Below are positions 37,246 to 48,061 of a DNA stretch of 63,195 nucleotides, one piece after another. The notes beneath the pieces are model-generated. The model worked only from the letters and a program-made list of their open reading frames with translations, ran no database searches and had not been told where the DNA came from. Positions within the stretch are counted from its first letter, which is position 1. Every line of letters begins with the position of its first letter. This DNA is from Cytidiella melzeri (Eukaryota; Basidiomycota; Agaricomycetes; Polyporales; Irpicaceae). Position numbers and translations under genes: made by a program. The DNA lies in contig JABYQR010000273.1 in assembly GCA_022592445.1 (NCBI GenBank), positions 1 to 63,195 of the forward strand. The letters run 5' to 3'.

Positions 37246-38622
37246 CTAGAAGAAGCTTGGCAGTGATGGGATGAATGACCTACAAAACCATCGTCGGTTA
37301 TGATCTGAGACGACGGCACAACTGAGACCACTTACATTGCGCCTACACCGGCAGCGAATAGCAATGCTCCCCAAGCCAACGTCTTTTGCTCCGGGCCCAA
37401 CCTTCCTGCTTGGACCCTTCTGTTAGTGACAATCGCCCGCTCTCCAATCTCTGGCTCCTTGATGTTCAGGGTATATTCTGTAGAATCTTCTTCTCTCGCC
37501 CTCTTCGTCACAGTAGAAGTGTCAGAAGACACTGTAAGCTCCACGTCTGCAACGGAGTCAGCACCAACCACAACCCTCGCCGCCTCTAACGCCGCCTGCG
37601 CCTTGACGCCAGCTTCTGCCTTCAATCTGCTGACCAGCTCCTTCTGCTCACGAATGTCCTCTTCCATATTCTGCTCAGCAACCTGACGTGCTTCGATGGT
37701 CGCTTCATTCGAGACTTCCTCCACGGTACTCATGACCTTCTTCGCAGAAGAAACAATAGTTGGCGCTGGAGTGGAAACAGGGCTCATCAGCCGCGCAGAA
37801 CGGCGTGGCGACGCAAGAGTAGCAGCAGCACGCTGTGGCGTAGCACCCCGCCTTGGAGTCGGCTGACTTGGGACTGGGATTTGGGATCGCGTAGGTGTGG
37901 TAGCTGGCGAAGCCTCTCTTCGACGTTTAACCGGCGGTGTATCCCCAAGATGTGTGGCTGCACTGACAGGGGAGGCAACCGGAGTTGGCTGCTGCAGTGC
38001 CTTGCCCGATTTCCGGAAGACGACAGTCGGGTCCGGAGAGGCCGATATCAAGGTTTCTATAACAGGAGTGAGGCGGTAGTCTTGTGCGAGCTCTACAGCA
38101 ACATCCGGGGTAACCCAAGTACCAGCAAAACGAGCGCTGCCTTGCTTGTTGGCCCCGCTAACATTCCAGCGTGTTTTGACCCATGACGATTCGGCGCGTT
38201 CTGCCTCTTCCGTCGCCGTTGGGAAGGCCGCACGGAACATTGTGGTAGAGCTCACTGCGCCTGTGTCAAGACGACGTAGGATGAACGCATGGTTGTTGGG
38301 CTGAAAAAGGTTAGAACGGAAGCGTCCTAAGCAAGGAAAACGCGTCGAATACACACCGTGGGGATTTTCATGCGCGCGACCTACATTTCCTGTCAGACTG
38401 TGAGCAGGAGTTAGAGGTGATTGTTACTCACAACAGTCGACTGCCCGTCCCTAATGATCTCCTGAAACTTTACAGGGGGTATCTTACCCGTTTCAACTGG
38501 ACAAGAAGAGGACAACGCGCTCGTGAGTTTTGAGTGCTCCTGGTTGATCGAGTGCAGGTGATCAACGTACGAGCTTTGACGTGTGGGTTGAGACACTCGA
38601 AGGGTAGGATAGGTCTCTGCAT
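37246..38622 (-). CDS. Bqt4-like APSES-domain nuclear membrane protein, copy 2
   Basis: Five exons (38622-38571, 38496-38432, 38380-38357, 38300-37336, 37279-37246) give 379 residues, one more than copy 1 owing to an extra Glu codon near 38210. Other amino-acid differences seen are Gly to Val, Lys to Asn and Pro to Arg in the linker and helical region, plus Asn to Ser in the last exon. The APSES-type core and the C-terminal membrane segment are unchanged. No stop or frame break is present, so both copies look functional; the changes avoid the folded domain. Confidence 0.82.
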
Positions 38623-38909
38623 AATTGTATCGTCGCGTGTACAACGATGATGAGCACGCTTGCAAGATTGGATGTAGACGCGAGAGGGGTCGTGTTTACA
38701 ACCGTGTTGGCGGAACGGGAACAAGTTCCTCGAACAGTGGCCCGCGGTTCGGTGCGGTGGCAGCGTTTGAACTCCGCCGGCTTCATCCGAAAGCTGGTCC
38801 CTCATCATCAATTGTTCATTTACCTCGCTTGACCACTCTCCACGACAGCAACTCACACAATACTTTCCATGATACTCGTACAAATACACTCATTTTGTGT
38901 TTGGGCACC

Positions 38910-39678
38910 TCAGAATTTGCTCGAGACCGCAGCGCTCAAGTCTTCGCCGAACACAGCAACCTTGTCACAATGCCCAGCTGCTGACTCCTCTGCATCCTCC
39001 TCTCCCAAACTAACGGTGATGAACTGAGCCAACGGGCTAGCTGGCTGTCTTCTACTCCGAAAAACGCACGAGCGTACCGAGTACAGAGGCAAATGAGATG
39101 TTCTGTTGTCCCTCGACAGGCTGTTCCACGCGGCTGACAGTGGCAGGATGGTAGCCGTGGCACCAACCTCGATAGCCCCAACCGCCCGCCTCAGTTTGCT
39201 GCATGAAGGAGTACCTCCAGACACGCTTGGAAGTGTTCTCTTGGATGATTTTCTCGGCAGACTGCCTTCTGGATTGGGCGTCACCCACTAATAGCCTCTC
39301 AATACGCACCCCTGGAAAGAACGGATCGGGCAACTCACCAACAACTCATACATAGCGTCAAGTAGTCGCATGTATGCTTCTACAGCATTCAGTGGCTTTA
39401 CAGGCGCGTTCCTAGCGGGCTGTTTCTCGACTCGTTTGACGCCGACAACGATGTAGGACCTTTGGGTTGTAGCTGGTAAAGCTCGCCATTTCGCCGCTGG
39501 TTCTGTGTTATACGAGCACGAACTACAAGGTGTAAACCCAGTACCCACGATGTACATGGTAACCATCAACAACTTACCTGGGATCGCTCAGATGATAGTC
39601 GACTCGCCCAGCGGCCGCTTCCCATAGCTTTGATAGGCACAGCGACTGAAACTTTGCGGTGGGATATTCACCAGACAT
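38910..39678 (-). CDS. Unrecognised protein, copy 2
   Basis: Exons 39678-39578, 39522-39339 and 39287-38910 give 220 residues. Relative to copy 1 there are several replacements (for example Ser to Ala and Asn to Ile in the middle exon; His to Pro, Ala to Thr and Asn to Ser in the last) but no stop or frame break. The two copies differ more in protein than the Pcc1 pair does. Function unknown. Confidence 0.6.
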
Positions 39679-40019
39679 TATCGGGAGCGCATGATACGAT
39701 GAAAGGTGACTGTCTCACGCAAAACGGCACGAATCTGGTACATATAGAGAGGAATTCGGCTAATACTGCGAAGGCAAACGCGGAAGTCCTCGTCTGGCCA
39801 ACTTGCAGTGCGTGCACCCTCCTCGATCATGACGACAGCTTCTGTATTCTGCTATCCGAGCATGACACTGACACTCGTGATTATGACTGCATTACATTCC
39901 TTGCTTTACAACAGTATCCGAAATGCTGCTCTACGCCCTGCCTGATTATTTCCTATTCCGCTATTTTTTTAACCTGTACAAACCGACATTCTATTCATTC
40001 CAGTCAGCAACGTGTCGTT
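39679..40019. other. Spacer between unknown gene and phosphofructokinase, copy 2
   Basis: This is the counterpart of 35297-35637: promoter of the unknown gene and 3' region of phosphofructokinase. No coding sequence is supported. Confidence 0.5.
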
Positions 40020-43000
40020 TCATGCATGTGATGGCTTGGGATCTTTCTCCCCTAGGATCTGTGGCCTCGCAACGAGGACTTCAACCAGCTGTGAAATCTT
40101 CCTCCACGGCTCGTACAACGCTCTCCGGTTTTTCTCGTCCGCGTGCGCCAGCATTTCCTTGACGGGTACCCACTCCACACTAGATCCTTGAATGGTTATG
40201 ACTGCCGCCATTTCCGGTCCTGCTTGACGTGGCTGCTGGGCCTGCTCAAGCAGCAGGCTGTGCTTCTCCTCAACAAATGCCATACATTTGAGCGCGAGAC
40301 GCACAGCGCGAGCACGATCCATGGGGGAGGGGATGCCTCCTTGGAGAGTATGCCCGAGTGAGGCTGACCGCGAGTCGAAGAGTTTGCCGCCCTCCTCCTT
40401 GAACATGTCTGTGATCATTTTAGTTGTGTACACTTGCGAAGACTCCTCGCTCCTAGAACAACCATGTCAGTAAGATAGCGCGCTCACTTTGCAAAATACC
40501 TGCCTCAGGACTAGCCTACCCTCGCTCTTGCCCTTGATATCAATACTATATCGCTTCTTGAGGTATTTAACGTCGTCACGCAGCATGTCGAGGTTGATAC
40601 CACGTTCCGGAGTGTAGACAATACACGCGCCAGTCTGTCGCTCAGGTTATCAGCATCAAGCAGCAAGATCACTCCCTGCGAAAAGAATATCACGCACCGC
40701 GAGAGCACCCATCGTGGCCAAATACCCGCACTTTCCTCCCTGCGTCTCGACAACAAAAACCCTGTTCCGACTCGCACTAGCACTCTGCTTGATCGCGTCG
40801 CAAGCATCTACCAGCGCATTCAAACTCGTGTCGCTCCCCAAGCTGAACTCCGTCACAGGCACATTGTTAGAGATCGTCGCCGGTAAATGCACAATCGGGA
40901 TATTAAACGCTGGGTAACCCTTTCGTCCTTGCTCTAGGATCGCCAACGATTTCAAAGCTTCGAAGCCTCCGATCATAAGAAGCGCGTGGAAGTTCCATTG
41001 CTGGAATTTGGATGCCACCAAACCGAGGTCAATGTCGGGCAGCTTACGGTTCGTGCCGAGCTCTGACCCGCCACGAGTCATCCAATTGTCCACGCCGAGC
41101 CATGACATTTCGTGTACGTTGTCGTCGAGAAGGCCGACAAAGCCATTGTTAATCGCGAACGGTTTGTGGCCTTGGCGGATGCAGTATCGGACGGCAGCAC
41201 GTGTCGCGGCGTTCATGCCTCCTGCGGGAGCACCGACGCTGGGATCAAATGAGCTGTTGTATTGTATGCGAAGATCACGAACAACTCACTGCATGATAGC
41301 TACACGCATCCTCTGTCATTTCGTTGTTAGATTGCGCTATTTTGAATCACAGAATGACTCACAGCACGATGAGGCAAGCGGGCTTCTGTCACACACTCCG
41401 AAGTTGCATGGAATCCTTCCAAAGCCTCTACAAATTCTGGATCACGAAGAGCCATGGCCCTTTCGAAGTCTTTTGCAGCTATAGCATCTGAAACAGAGTG
41501 CGTCTGATAAGCCGTGTTTGAGTTAATGGTTTGTGCATAGGAGGCACGCGTTGCGCACCATTGCCACGGCATCTACAAGTGGTACACGAGTGATTTTGTT
41601 TTCGCGTATGCCGATCATGTAAGACGGTGTCTCTGGTGTCGCTTCGAGCAGTGCGTCGACTGCCTCCACACCCTGAAGTGTAGGCTGAATCCAGAATCAG
41701 CGAATGTACCGATACATCGGGAACATCGGTCATACCATGATACGATCGTATGCACATGGACGACCACCTCTCTGCACATGTCCAAGAGTAGTGACTCTCG
41801 TATCGAGACCTAGTTTGTTGGCCAGAACATCCTTTATATCATCTGCGCGTATTGGGTTCAAATCCTTGTCCTGAGCGCCCTCTGCAACAATGACAATTGT
41901 TTTGCGCTTTCCCATATCACGATGCTGCCAAAAACTAAGATATATAGTCGCATCCCGAAATGAAGGCTGGCTGACCTTTTGAATCATTTTGCACATTTCT
42001 TCAGCCCATGAGTCCGCCTTCGGAGGTCGCTCTGGGATGAAGATGAAATCTGCACCAGCGCTGTTTCAGCGATGGTGTCAAAAAATCGAGCTTGGTAGAT
42101 TGTATGTAAACCATGTACCTCACGCCGGCCATGAGAGCCAGCCATCCACAATGCCTGCCCATGACTTCTACGACGAAAGCTCGAGAGTGCGAGAACGCTG
42201 TAGACTCAATGTTGTCGATCGCCTCGCATATCCTATGCAAGGCCGTCGGAGCGCCGATGGTCATGTCTGTCAACGACATATCATTGTCAATGGATCCAAC
42301 CAATCCGACGATCTTCAGATGACCATAAGCGTTAGACTGGTCCTGTGTAATCTTGCCTGCAGAAGCGAGATTAGCAATGCGCTTGGGCAAGAATTGACTC
42401 ATTCTACCTTGCTCGAGAAGTTGTTTTACAAGACCAGGCCACTCAGCACGAAAGACATCCGCGCCAGTGAGGGAACCGTCACCTCCGCAGACGCAGAGAG
42501 CGTCGATGCCTTCCTTGATCAAATTGTACGCTGCTGCGAGTCGACCTTCCGACGTGCGGAACGCAGTGGAGCGCGCAGTTCCAGCGAGTGTCCCACCCTT
42601 GATTGATACACCATCAGCGAGGTCTCAGTCTGGTGAACATCCGACAGGAGACTCACGACGCCAAACCAGCCTCGCACGTCGTCCCATCCTACGCGGACGA
42701 TGTATCTGCCCTTGAGCGATCGTCCTTCTGGATGGTCTGTCGTTCCGTCTTTCAAGAGCTCGCCGTCTCCAAAGCGCAGGTTGCGGATGAAGCTCTCGTC
42801 CTTAATGTGCACGGGTTGGTGCGGCGGTAGGGATATACTTTCCGCTCTGCCCTCGCCGTTGCCTCTGACGAGACCTTCATATCCTTCGCGGACTATCCAC
42901 GTCTCGCAGCCTCTGAAGAAACATGTAGAATTGTGGAGAGAGCACAAGCCGGGCAAGAGATACGCACTTGAGGATACCGGCTTTGACCACCGCTCGTACC

Positions 43001-43092
43001 ACCGCGTTCATACCTGCGCTGTCGCCTCCCGACGTGAGGACTGCGAGCTTCATTCTATGCTGTTGTGAGGATGATGTTGTGTTACTGTCCAT
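40020..43092 (-). CDS. pfk1: ATP-dependent 6-phosphofructokinase
   Basis: Eleven exons (43092-42968, 42912-42657, 42597-42119, 42060-41976, 41924-41736, 41672-41559, 41503-41363, 41313-41291, 41238-40698, 40634-40504, 40452-40020) give 838 residues. The two tandem halves of eukaryotic PFK are clear. The catalytic half has [30 protein letters not shown], the proton-acceptor region GSIDND and [11 protein letters not shown]. The regulatory half has [17 protein letters not shown] and [13 protein letters not shown]. The enzyme commits fructose 6-phosphate to glycolysis in the cytosol. It lacks the extra N-terminal domain of yeast PFK. The last intron appears to use a GC donor (AG|GCAGGT). The last exon lies in the tandem duplication. 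Confidence 0.93.
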
Positions 43093-43420
43093 GTTGTATC
43101 CTGCGTTGTGAAGCCGGACGAGCAGGAAACGAGTGAGATATATACTGCCAGTTGGTTTGCTGTCTGGGCTGAACCGACTCAGATCTAGAACAGATTCCTC
43201 GAGGATCTAGGCGCTGATACTAGCGCTGAGGGCCAAGACCAACCTAGGAACACGTTCTCGACAGTGACTGCGGGTCTCAAGAATACATCGCGTTCTGAGG
43301 GCACATACGTCGCACCCATGCAAAATAATATACACCAAGGCAGATCGAGTACCAGCTCATGAAAATTCGAATCCGCGCCCCTAAAATACACAATAGACAC
43401 TGAGAATGTGGACCGGTATA
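43093..43420. other. Spacer between secreted-protein gene and phosphofructokinase
   Basis: This is the phosphofructokinase promoter, with a TATATA word at about 43137-43142 upstream of the minus-strand start. Nothing else is seen. Confidence 0.5.
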
Positions 43421-44085
43421 CTATATGTCGTCTCCGTCGTCGATGCTGTGATCCCCAAAGTAGAACGTCGTGAATTCACCAAGATCATTTCTATCGTCCG
43501 CAACGTCAGTGCTGGCAGCACCCATGGGCTGAACAGAACTGACCGAGAGGAAAATCCAGCGAAGAAGTGAGCGATGTGCGAGAGATATCCTGCGCCGTCC
43601 TCGCCGAGATCTTCGCGGCGATACGTGGTTGAGTTAGTTTGGGTGTCAGTTGTGTTCTTTATGGGATTACTTGGACTCTTCTTGGGATCAGTTGAGTTAG
43701 AGGCACTGCGGTGAAGAGTACAATGAGTAACACGAGTAATATGGACGAGTAATTTGACTCACTTGGGAAATGAATGTGAACTGTGTTTAGCGGTGTAAGC
43801 GTTCTGCCACAATATACCGGGAATGGCAAAAACGGTGGAGGCCAAGGTAGAGATCTTGGAGACCAAAGCCACCGTGGTTTCTTGCTTGTCAACTTTCGTG
43901 TGTGTTGGTGGAACCACCTCAATCTGGCGAGCAAGGATTGGCGAGCGTTCCCGTTTGATTCCGGCTGCAGTCACGTTGGCGGCCGGGCAAGCGATATCGG
44001 CGCCGTCGCAAGAAACGAGAGGAACGAATAGAGCGGGGCCTACTCCAGCGAGGAGAACGAGAGCAACGATTGCGAAGGAGCGCAT
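43421..44085 (-). CDS. Small secreted protein, family member 1
   Basis: The ATG at 44083-44085 starts a signal peptide (MRSFAIVALVLLAGVGPAL), followed by a polar chain with a second hydrophobic stretch (ISTLASTVFAIPGILW). The first exon ends at a GTGAGT donor near 43760. A second exon from about 43712 is rich in Asn, Thr and Ser with NXT/S sequons and continues to a segment with GYLSHIAHFFAGF. A final acidic stretch (FGDHSIDDGDD) ends at a stop at 43421-43423; the border between the last two segments is uncertain. The signal peptide closely resembles that of the gene at 59320. Function unknown. Confidence 0.6.
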
Positions 44086-45312
44086 GATGAAGGAGGAAGA
44101 CGTGGCAGGAAGGCCAGCGACGTCTCGATCCGACCGGATGTAGGTATAGGGTATGGTTGCGAGGTGAAAGTGGGAGAGAAAATGAAAGTCAAGACGGGCT
44201 ACCATGAATCAGATAGAGCTTACGGAATCTCTCAACTGGGTACTCACCAACCAGTGCTGACTTGCTTGAATTTGACTGGAAGTGGACGAAACGAAGGGGA
44301 ACTCTCGGAGCTGAGGAGAGAGGAGTACACCAGCGGTGGTATTTATGTTCGCCCCTTACTTATGTAGTCAGGCGAGACGGAATGATCGTAGTGCTGTACT
44401 GCTTGATAAGTGTAGATCATCCGAAGGCTGAAACATGAACATGACATAATTACCGTGACGTGCTCGTCTCATACATTGCTGTTTTGCAAGGTGGACGAGA
44501 CACGCAGGTGTTTCAAGTGCGCCGAGCCCACGAACGTTCGGTTGATCGTGACATACTGTGATGGGACATCTTTTGCAAACTGGACAACATTTGATAATCA
44601 CATTCCTGCCGCTTCCGCATTAGTGTTTTCGTACCGGGAAGAGTAGAATTACATGTGAACACTCATCACAGACATAGCTGTCTACTTTTCTAAATATTCA
44701 AAGGGGGGATGCGGGCTACCGAGTGTTACCGGTGTTTTTTTTGTTCTCATTGCTACATCAAATCTCTCAGATCCCAGAGATGTCGGCCAGTGGTCTGCTC
44801 GAAAAGCTTGGTGGTAACCTTTCTGATAGTATTGTATACACTTGTAAGCCTTAATTTATAGTTGGTGCACTCAATCGAGCTAGAGAGACAAAGTTGTGAA
44901 TCTGCGTGACCAGCAGAGCGAGCAGAGTGACACTGATTCAAAGTCCGATTGATGCAGACTTCATGACGTCTGTTGTCAATTCACCCTTCCGTTGTCTCCG
45001 TACGAGGTGTGACACCGCGCTGGACGACAGGCGCTTTGGTACATGCCGAACGCAGTTTGAACCTGCCGACGTGACGATCTCATCAATCTGTGACGAAAAA
45101 CTGGACAACTTTTGCAAAACCTCGTGTTTCGACGCCGGCAACGTTCCGCTCGTCGTACAGCTCATTCAACGCTCACGAAAACCTCCGGAAAGTGTCATTA
45201 ACTCAATAAACTAGCTTTTCATCAAGAATCATAATTTTCAGGTGAGTGGCTGATGAGATATTGAATTGATACTCATAACCGTTTGCAAAAGTTGTCCTAC
45301 TACAGTAAGGCA
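44086..45312. other. Intergenic stretch, no supported gene
   Basis: Only short open frames without domains. The left part is the upstream region of the secreted-protein gene. The right end abuts the inverted-repeat element. Confidence 0.5.
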
Positions 45313-45339
45313 TACTATGCTTTAGGTACTGTTCGTAAA
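45313..45339 (+). repeat. Left terminal inverted repeat with TA
   Basis: TA followed by a 25-base inverted repeat beginning CTATGCTTTAGG, matching the reverse complement of 45981-46007 without mismatch. Confidence 0.85.
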
Positions 45340-45980
45340 ACTTCGGCGCTCAGCCCATTGCGCTGAAAATCCTCGGCTGAAAAGAAGAAAAAGTACATGG
45401 ACGTATACCTGTGCATCTGTCTAACACACTGTAATTTTTTCAGCCAGTTTAGAGAGGAAGAGAGGGCTACGGCAGGATGCCGGCGAAGGGCATAAAAGAC
45501 ATGGGGCGTTCGTAAAAATGTCACGGTTAGTCACACCGGCTCGAGGCGGCAGATTATCAAGACTTACTATATGTAATGCTGCCATCAACACTTTTACGGC
45601 GAGGCTGCAATATGCGTCTCAGCGGAGTTTGAACCGCGCTCTGTGCGAAGTCACGCATCGTTCTACATTGCTCGTAAAAGCCACTATGCACATGTACTTT
45701 GAGTAATCGGGCTGCTGGAGCAGATTTTCATGTGAATTCGGTCACTTCGCTTCACCAAGTATTTTGAAAAATATCCAGTGCATCAGCCAGAATCTCTTCC
45801 CATCAGTCCAAGGAGAGCCCAGGAACTCACTGCATCGTCTTCAGCAACTCCACGTCTGACAAATAAAATACTTCTTTCACGTCAAAAGCCCTATTTAGAA
45901 GTCCTTAATTACATGCAGTATACTCAGAATTTTTGGAGGTGCACAAGAGTTGAAAGAAGCAGTGTTCGTAAAATCAGGCG

Positions 45981-46007
45981 TTTACGAACAGTACCTAAAG
46001 CATAGTA
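45981..46007 (-). repeat. Right terminal inverted repeat with TA
   Basis: Reverse complement of 45313-45339, ending CCTAAAGCATAG followed by TA. Confidence 0.85.
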
Positions 46008-46225
46008 ACAGCAGAGGTAGCCAAGCTGAAGCTCGCCACCGTAATCTGTGCTGCGGTTGCAATGCCGGTGAATATCCGGCGAGAACAGCCTCAAGATTTG
46101 ATAAAGCCGCGGATTGCGAATAGGAGCGTAATCGTACAAATAGGTCGACTTGGAAACTACGTGGCCATATATGAGCGATTCTGCTGTGTCGCACACAGCG
46201 GCAGTAGTATAGCCCCTTCGCTGGC

Positions 46226-48061
46226 CTATTCCCAACCATCTCCTTCCTGGATGACCCCCTTCGGATCCAGCCTAAAACAGTCCGCCTTCAGGGGAAACTG
46301 CGTATCCGCGAACCAGTAGCGTTTGTCGATAGAGAAGAACTTGCGGTCCTCATACCAATAGTTCGCGTACCATGTGACACCATTGACAGCGGCGGTGAGC
46401 GCACTCTTGTGCACAGCTCTGAAGTGCCCTGCAAGCGACGGAGGTGGTTCCAATGGAAGCGAAGAGTTACCGGAAATGGTGTAACAGACAACACCCATTG
46501 CGACATAATCAGGGCTAGGCGGGATGGCCCTCCAGACAGCAGTCTGCGACGAGTACGGCCCTGGAGTAAGGAACATCAGCTGCCACTGTTTGACTGGAGC
46601 CAACGCGCCCGGGACCAGCTCCTGTACAACGACGGCACTTGTCTGCGTGGCTGCAGGGGTGATGTAATACCATCCGTCAGAGCGATCTGTGAGATGATCA
46701 GCGCACGTTGTAACTGTATTTATAACATACATACTGCTTGGGAACTGGTAGTTGATGTAGCTACCACCATCGATCGTCATGGATGCAACCTTGCTACTGT
46801 CGAAATCTTGAGTGAGACGAGCCCTTAGGAAGGGACCAGGTATGGCGAGGTCCTGCGTGTAAAGCGTGACAAATTGCGCGTACGCCTTCTGGAGTACTCC
46901 GCGACGCTCTGGAGTAGACGCAAGCTCCCAAAGGCCAGTTAGGCAAGGAAGGGATCCGAATTCCACAAAACTGCGAGCAGGGATTAACAACATTGTCACA
47001 CCAAAAAATCATCTATGCAATGGGCTTACTCAGGGTAGTCGATGATGGAAGCGGCCCATGCTTCGACGTTCTTCAAGAAATTCTCATTTCCGTAGCGCGG
47101 ATCTCCTCCCTCTGGCAGACATTCAGCACATGGACATAGAAAGTGTAGTGATCATGCTTACTAGTAACGATCGAATACTCGCTCGACTCGTTGAAACTTT
47201 CCATCGCCTCCTTCTGCTTTGCGGATATATCAATCTCGCCATCAGCAACGAGATAGGAGGCGGAGATTTTGGCAGCGGCCTCGAGAGACAGTTCAGCCTT
47301 ATAAGACCGAGTATCCGTAGAAGTCAAGAACAGAGCGCGACCACCAATGGTAAGAGAGCGAAGGAGGTGTGTACCATACTGTTTGTAGAGCTCGATAGGG
47401 TCCTTCGTGTCCAAGTCGTTTACGAACCACGCCTTCAATAGCGGTTGGACGTATTCCGTCGGAGGAAGGGACAGATTGTAATGGGTCACCGCGTAAGTGA
47501 CGCGGGTAAAAGCGTGCGACAGGTTCTCGCGCTGAGATGCGCTGTAGTCGGCGGAGGCGGATGCAGAGAACCCAGGGAAACTGGCCTCAAATCCCGCGTG
47601 GACAGAGAGGCTCTTCGTATACTCCGTAGTAGTCTTTCCATAGGAGGAGCGGTAGGTGGAGGTGGGTTCGAGATTGAAGTTGACCACCTCAGGAATACTA
47701 TAATTTTTGGGACCAAACTCCTGAATGCGAACGTCGGCTGAAATATGATGTCAAATATAATGTAAGGTGAGGATACGGAACACGACAAACATTTATTCCA
47801 GTCGATGACTTGCTGGATGGTAGACTTGGAGTCTGCGTACTTGCCATTCAAGACGTTGTATGTCGCACCGAGGGTATACAACCCGGGAATGTAATTGGAG
47901 GGAGTGTCCTTGTCCATGGGTGGTGCGTCGAGGAAGGCTCCGATGCGGGAAAAGTCGAAATTGCTCTTCGCATTCTCTTTCAGAGCGGGACCAGGCGGTA
48001 GAGACTTGATGTCATCGTTGGCGTTGAACGGGGCGACAGTAGCATTGGTGGTATAGGCCAT
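46226..48061 (-). CDS. MACPF-domain protein, paralog 3
   Basis: Exons 48061-47791, 47737-47162, 47111-47030, 46970-46735 and 46686-46226 give 541 residues. The second exon is exactly 576 bases and the third exactly 82, as in paralogs 1 and 4. The MACPF core has SQRENLSHAFTR, YGTH and GGRALFLTSTDTRSY. The C-terminal part has RSDGWYYI and ends shortly after EGDGW. All frames are open, so the gene looks intact. No signal peptide is seen. By family it is a candidate pore-forming protein; partner, target and activity are unknown. It is closest to paralog 4 in sequence and lies on the strand opposite to paralogs 1 and 2. Confidence 0.9.

Larger units (their letters stand above)
36084..40465. repeat. 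Tandem duplication, distal unit (4382 bases)
   Basis: This is the direct repeat of 31704-36083. Differences are clustered in the middle (about 37215-39590): a one-base deletion near 37240, a three-base insertion near 38210 adding one Glu codon, and scattered substitutions. The outer 1.1 kb and 0.85 kb look identical to the proximal unit. The right end continues uninterrupted into the full phosphofructokinase gene, so this unit keeps the ancestral right-hand junction, while the proximal unit keeps the ancestral left-hand one. Confidence 0.95.
45313..46007. mobile_element. Non-autonomous TA-flanked element (MITE-like)
   Basis: The ends are perfect inverted repeats: CTATGCTTTAGGTACTG and eight further bases at 45315-45339 are mirrored at 45981-46005, and both are flanked by TA. 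A TA target duplication with 25-base terminal inverted repeats fits Tc1/mariner-type DNA transposons. At 695 bases the element is too short for a transposase, and no transposase motif is seen. The word TTCGTAAA from the repeat recurs inside (near 45508 and 45965). It sits just downstream of MACPF gene 3. Confidence 0.78.
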
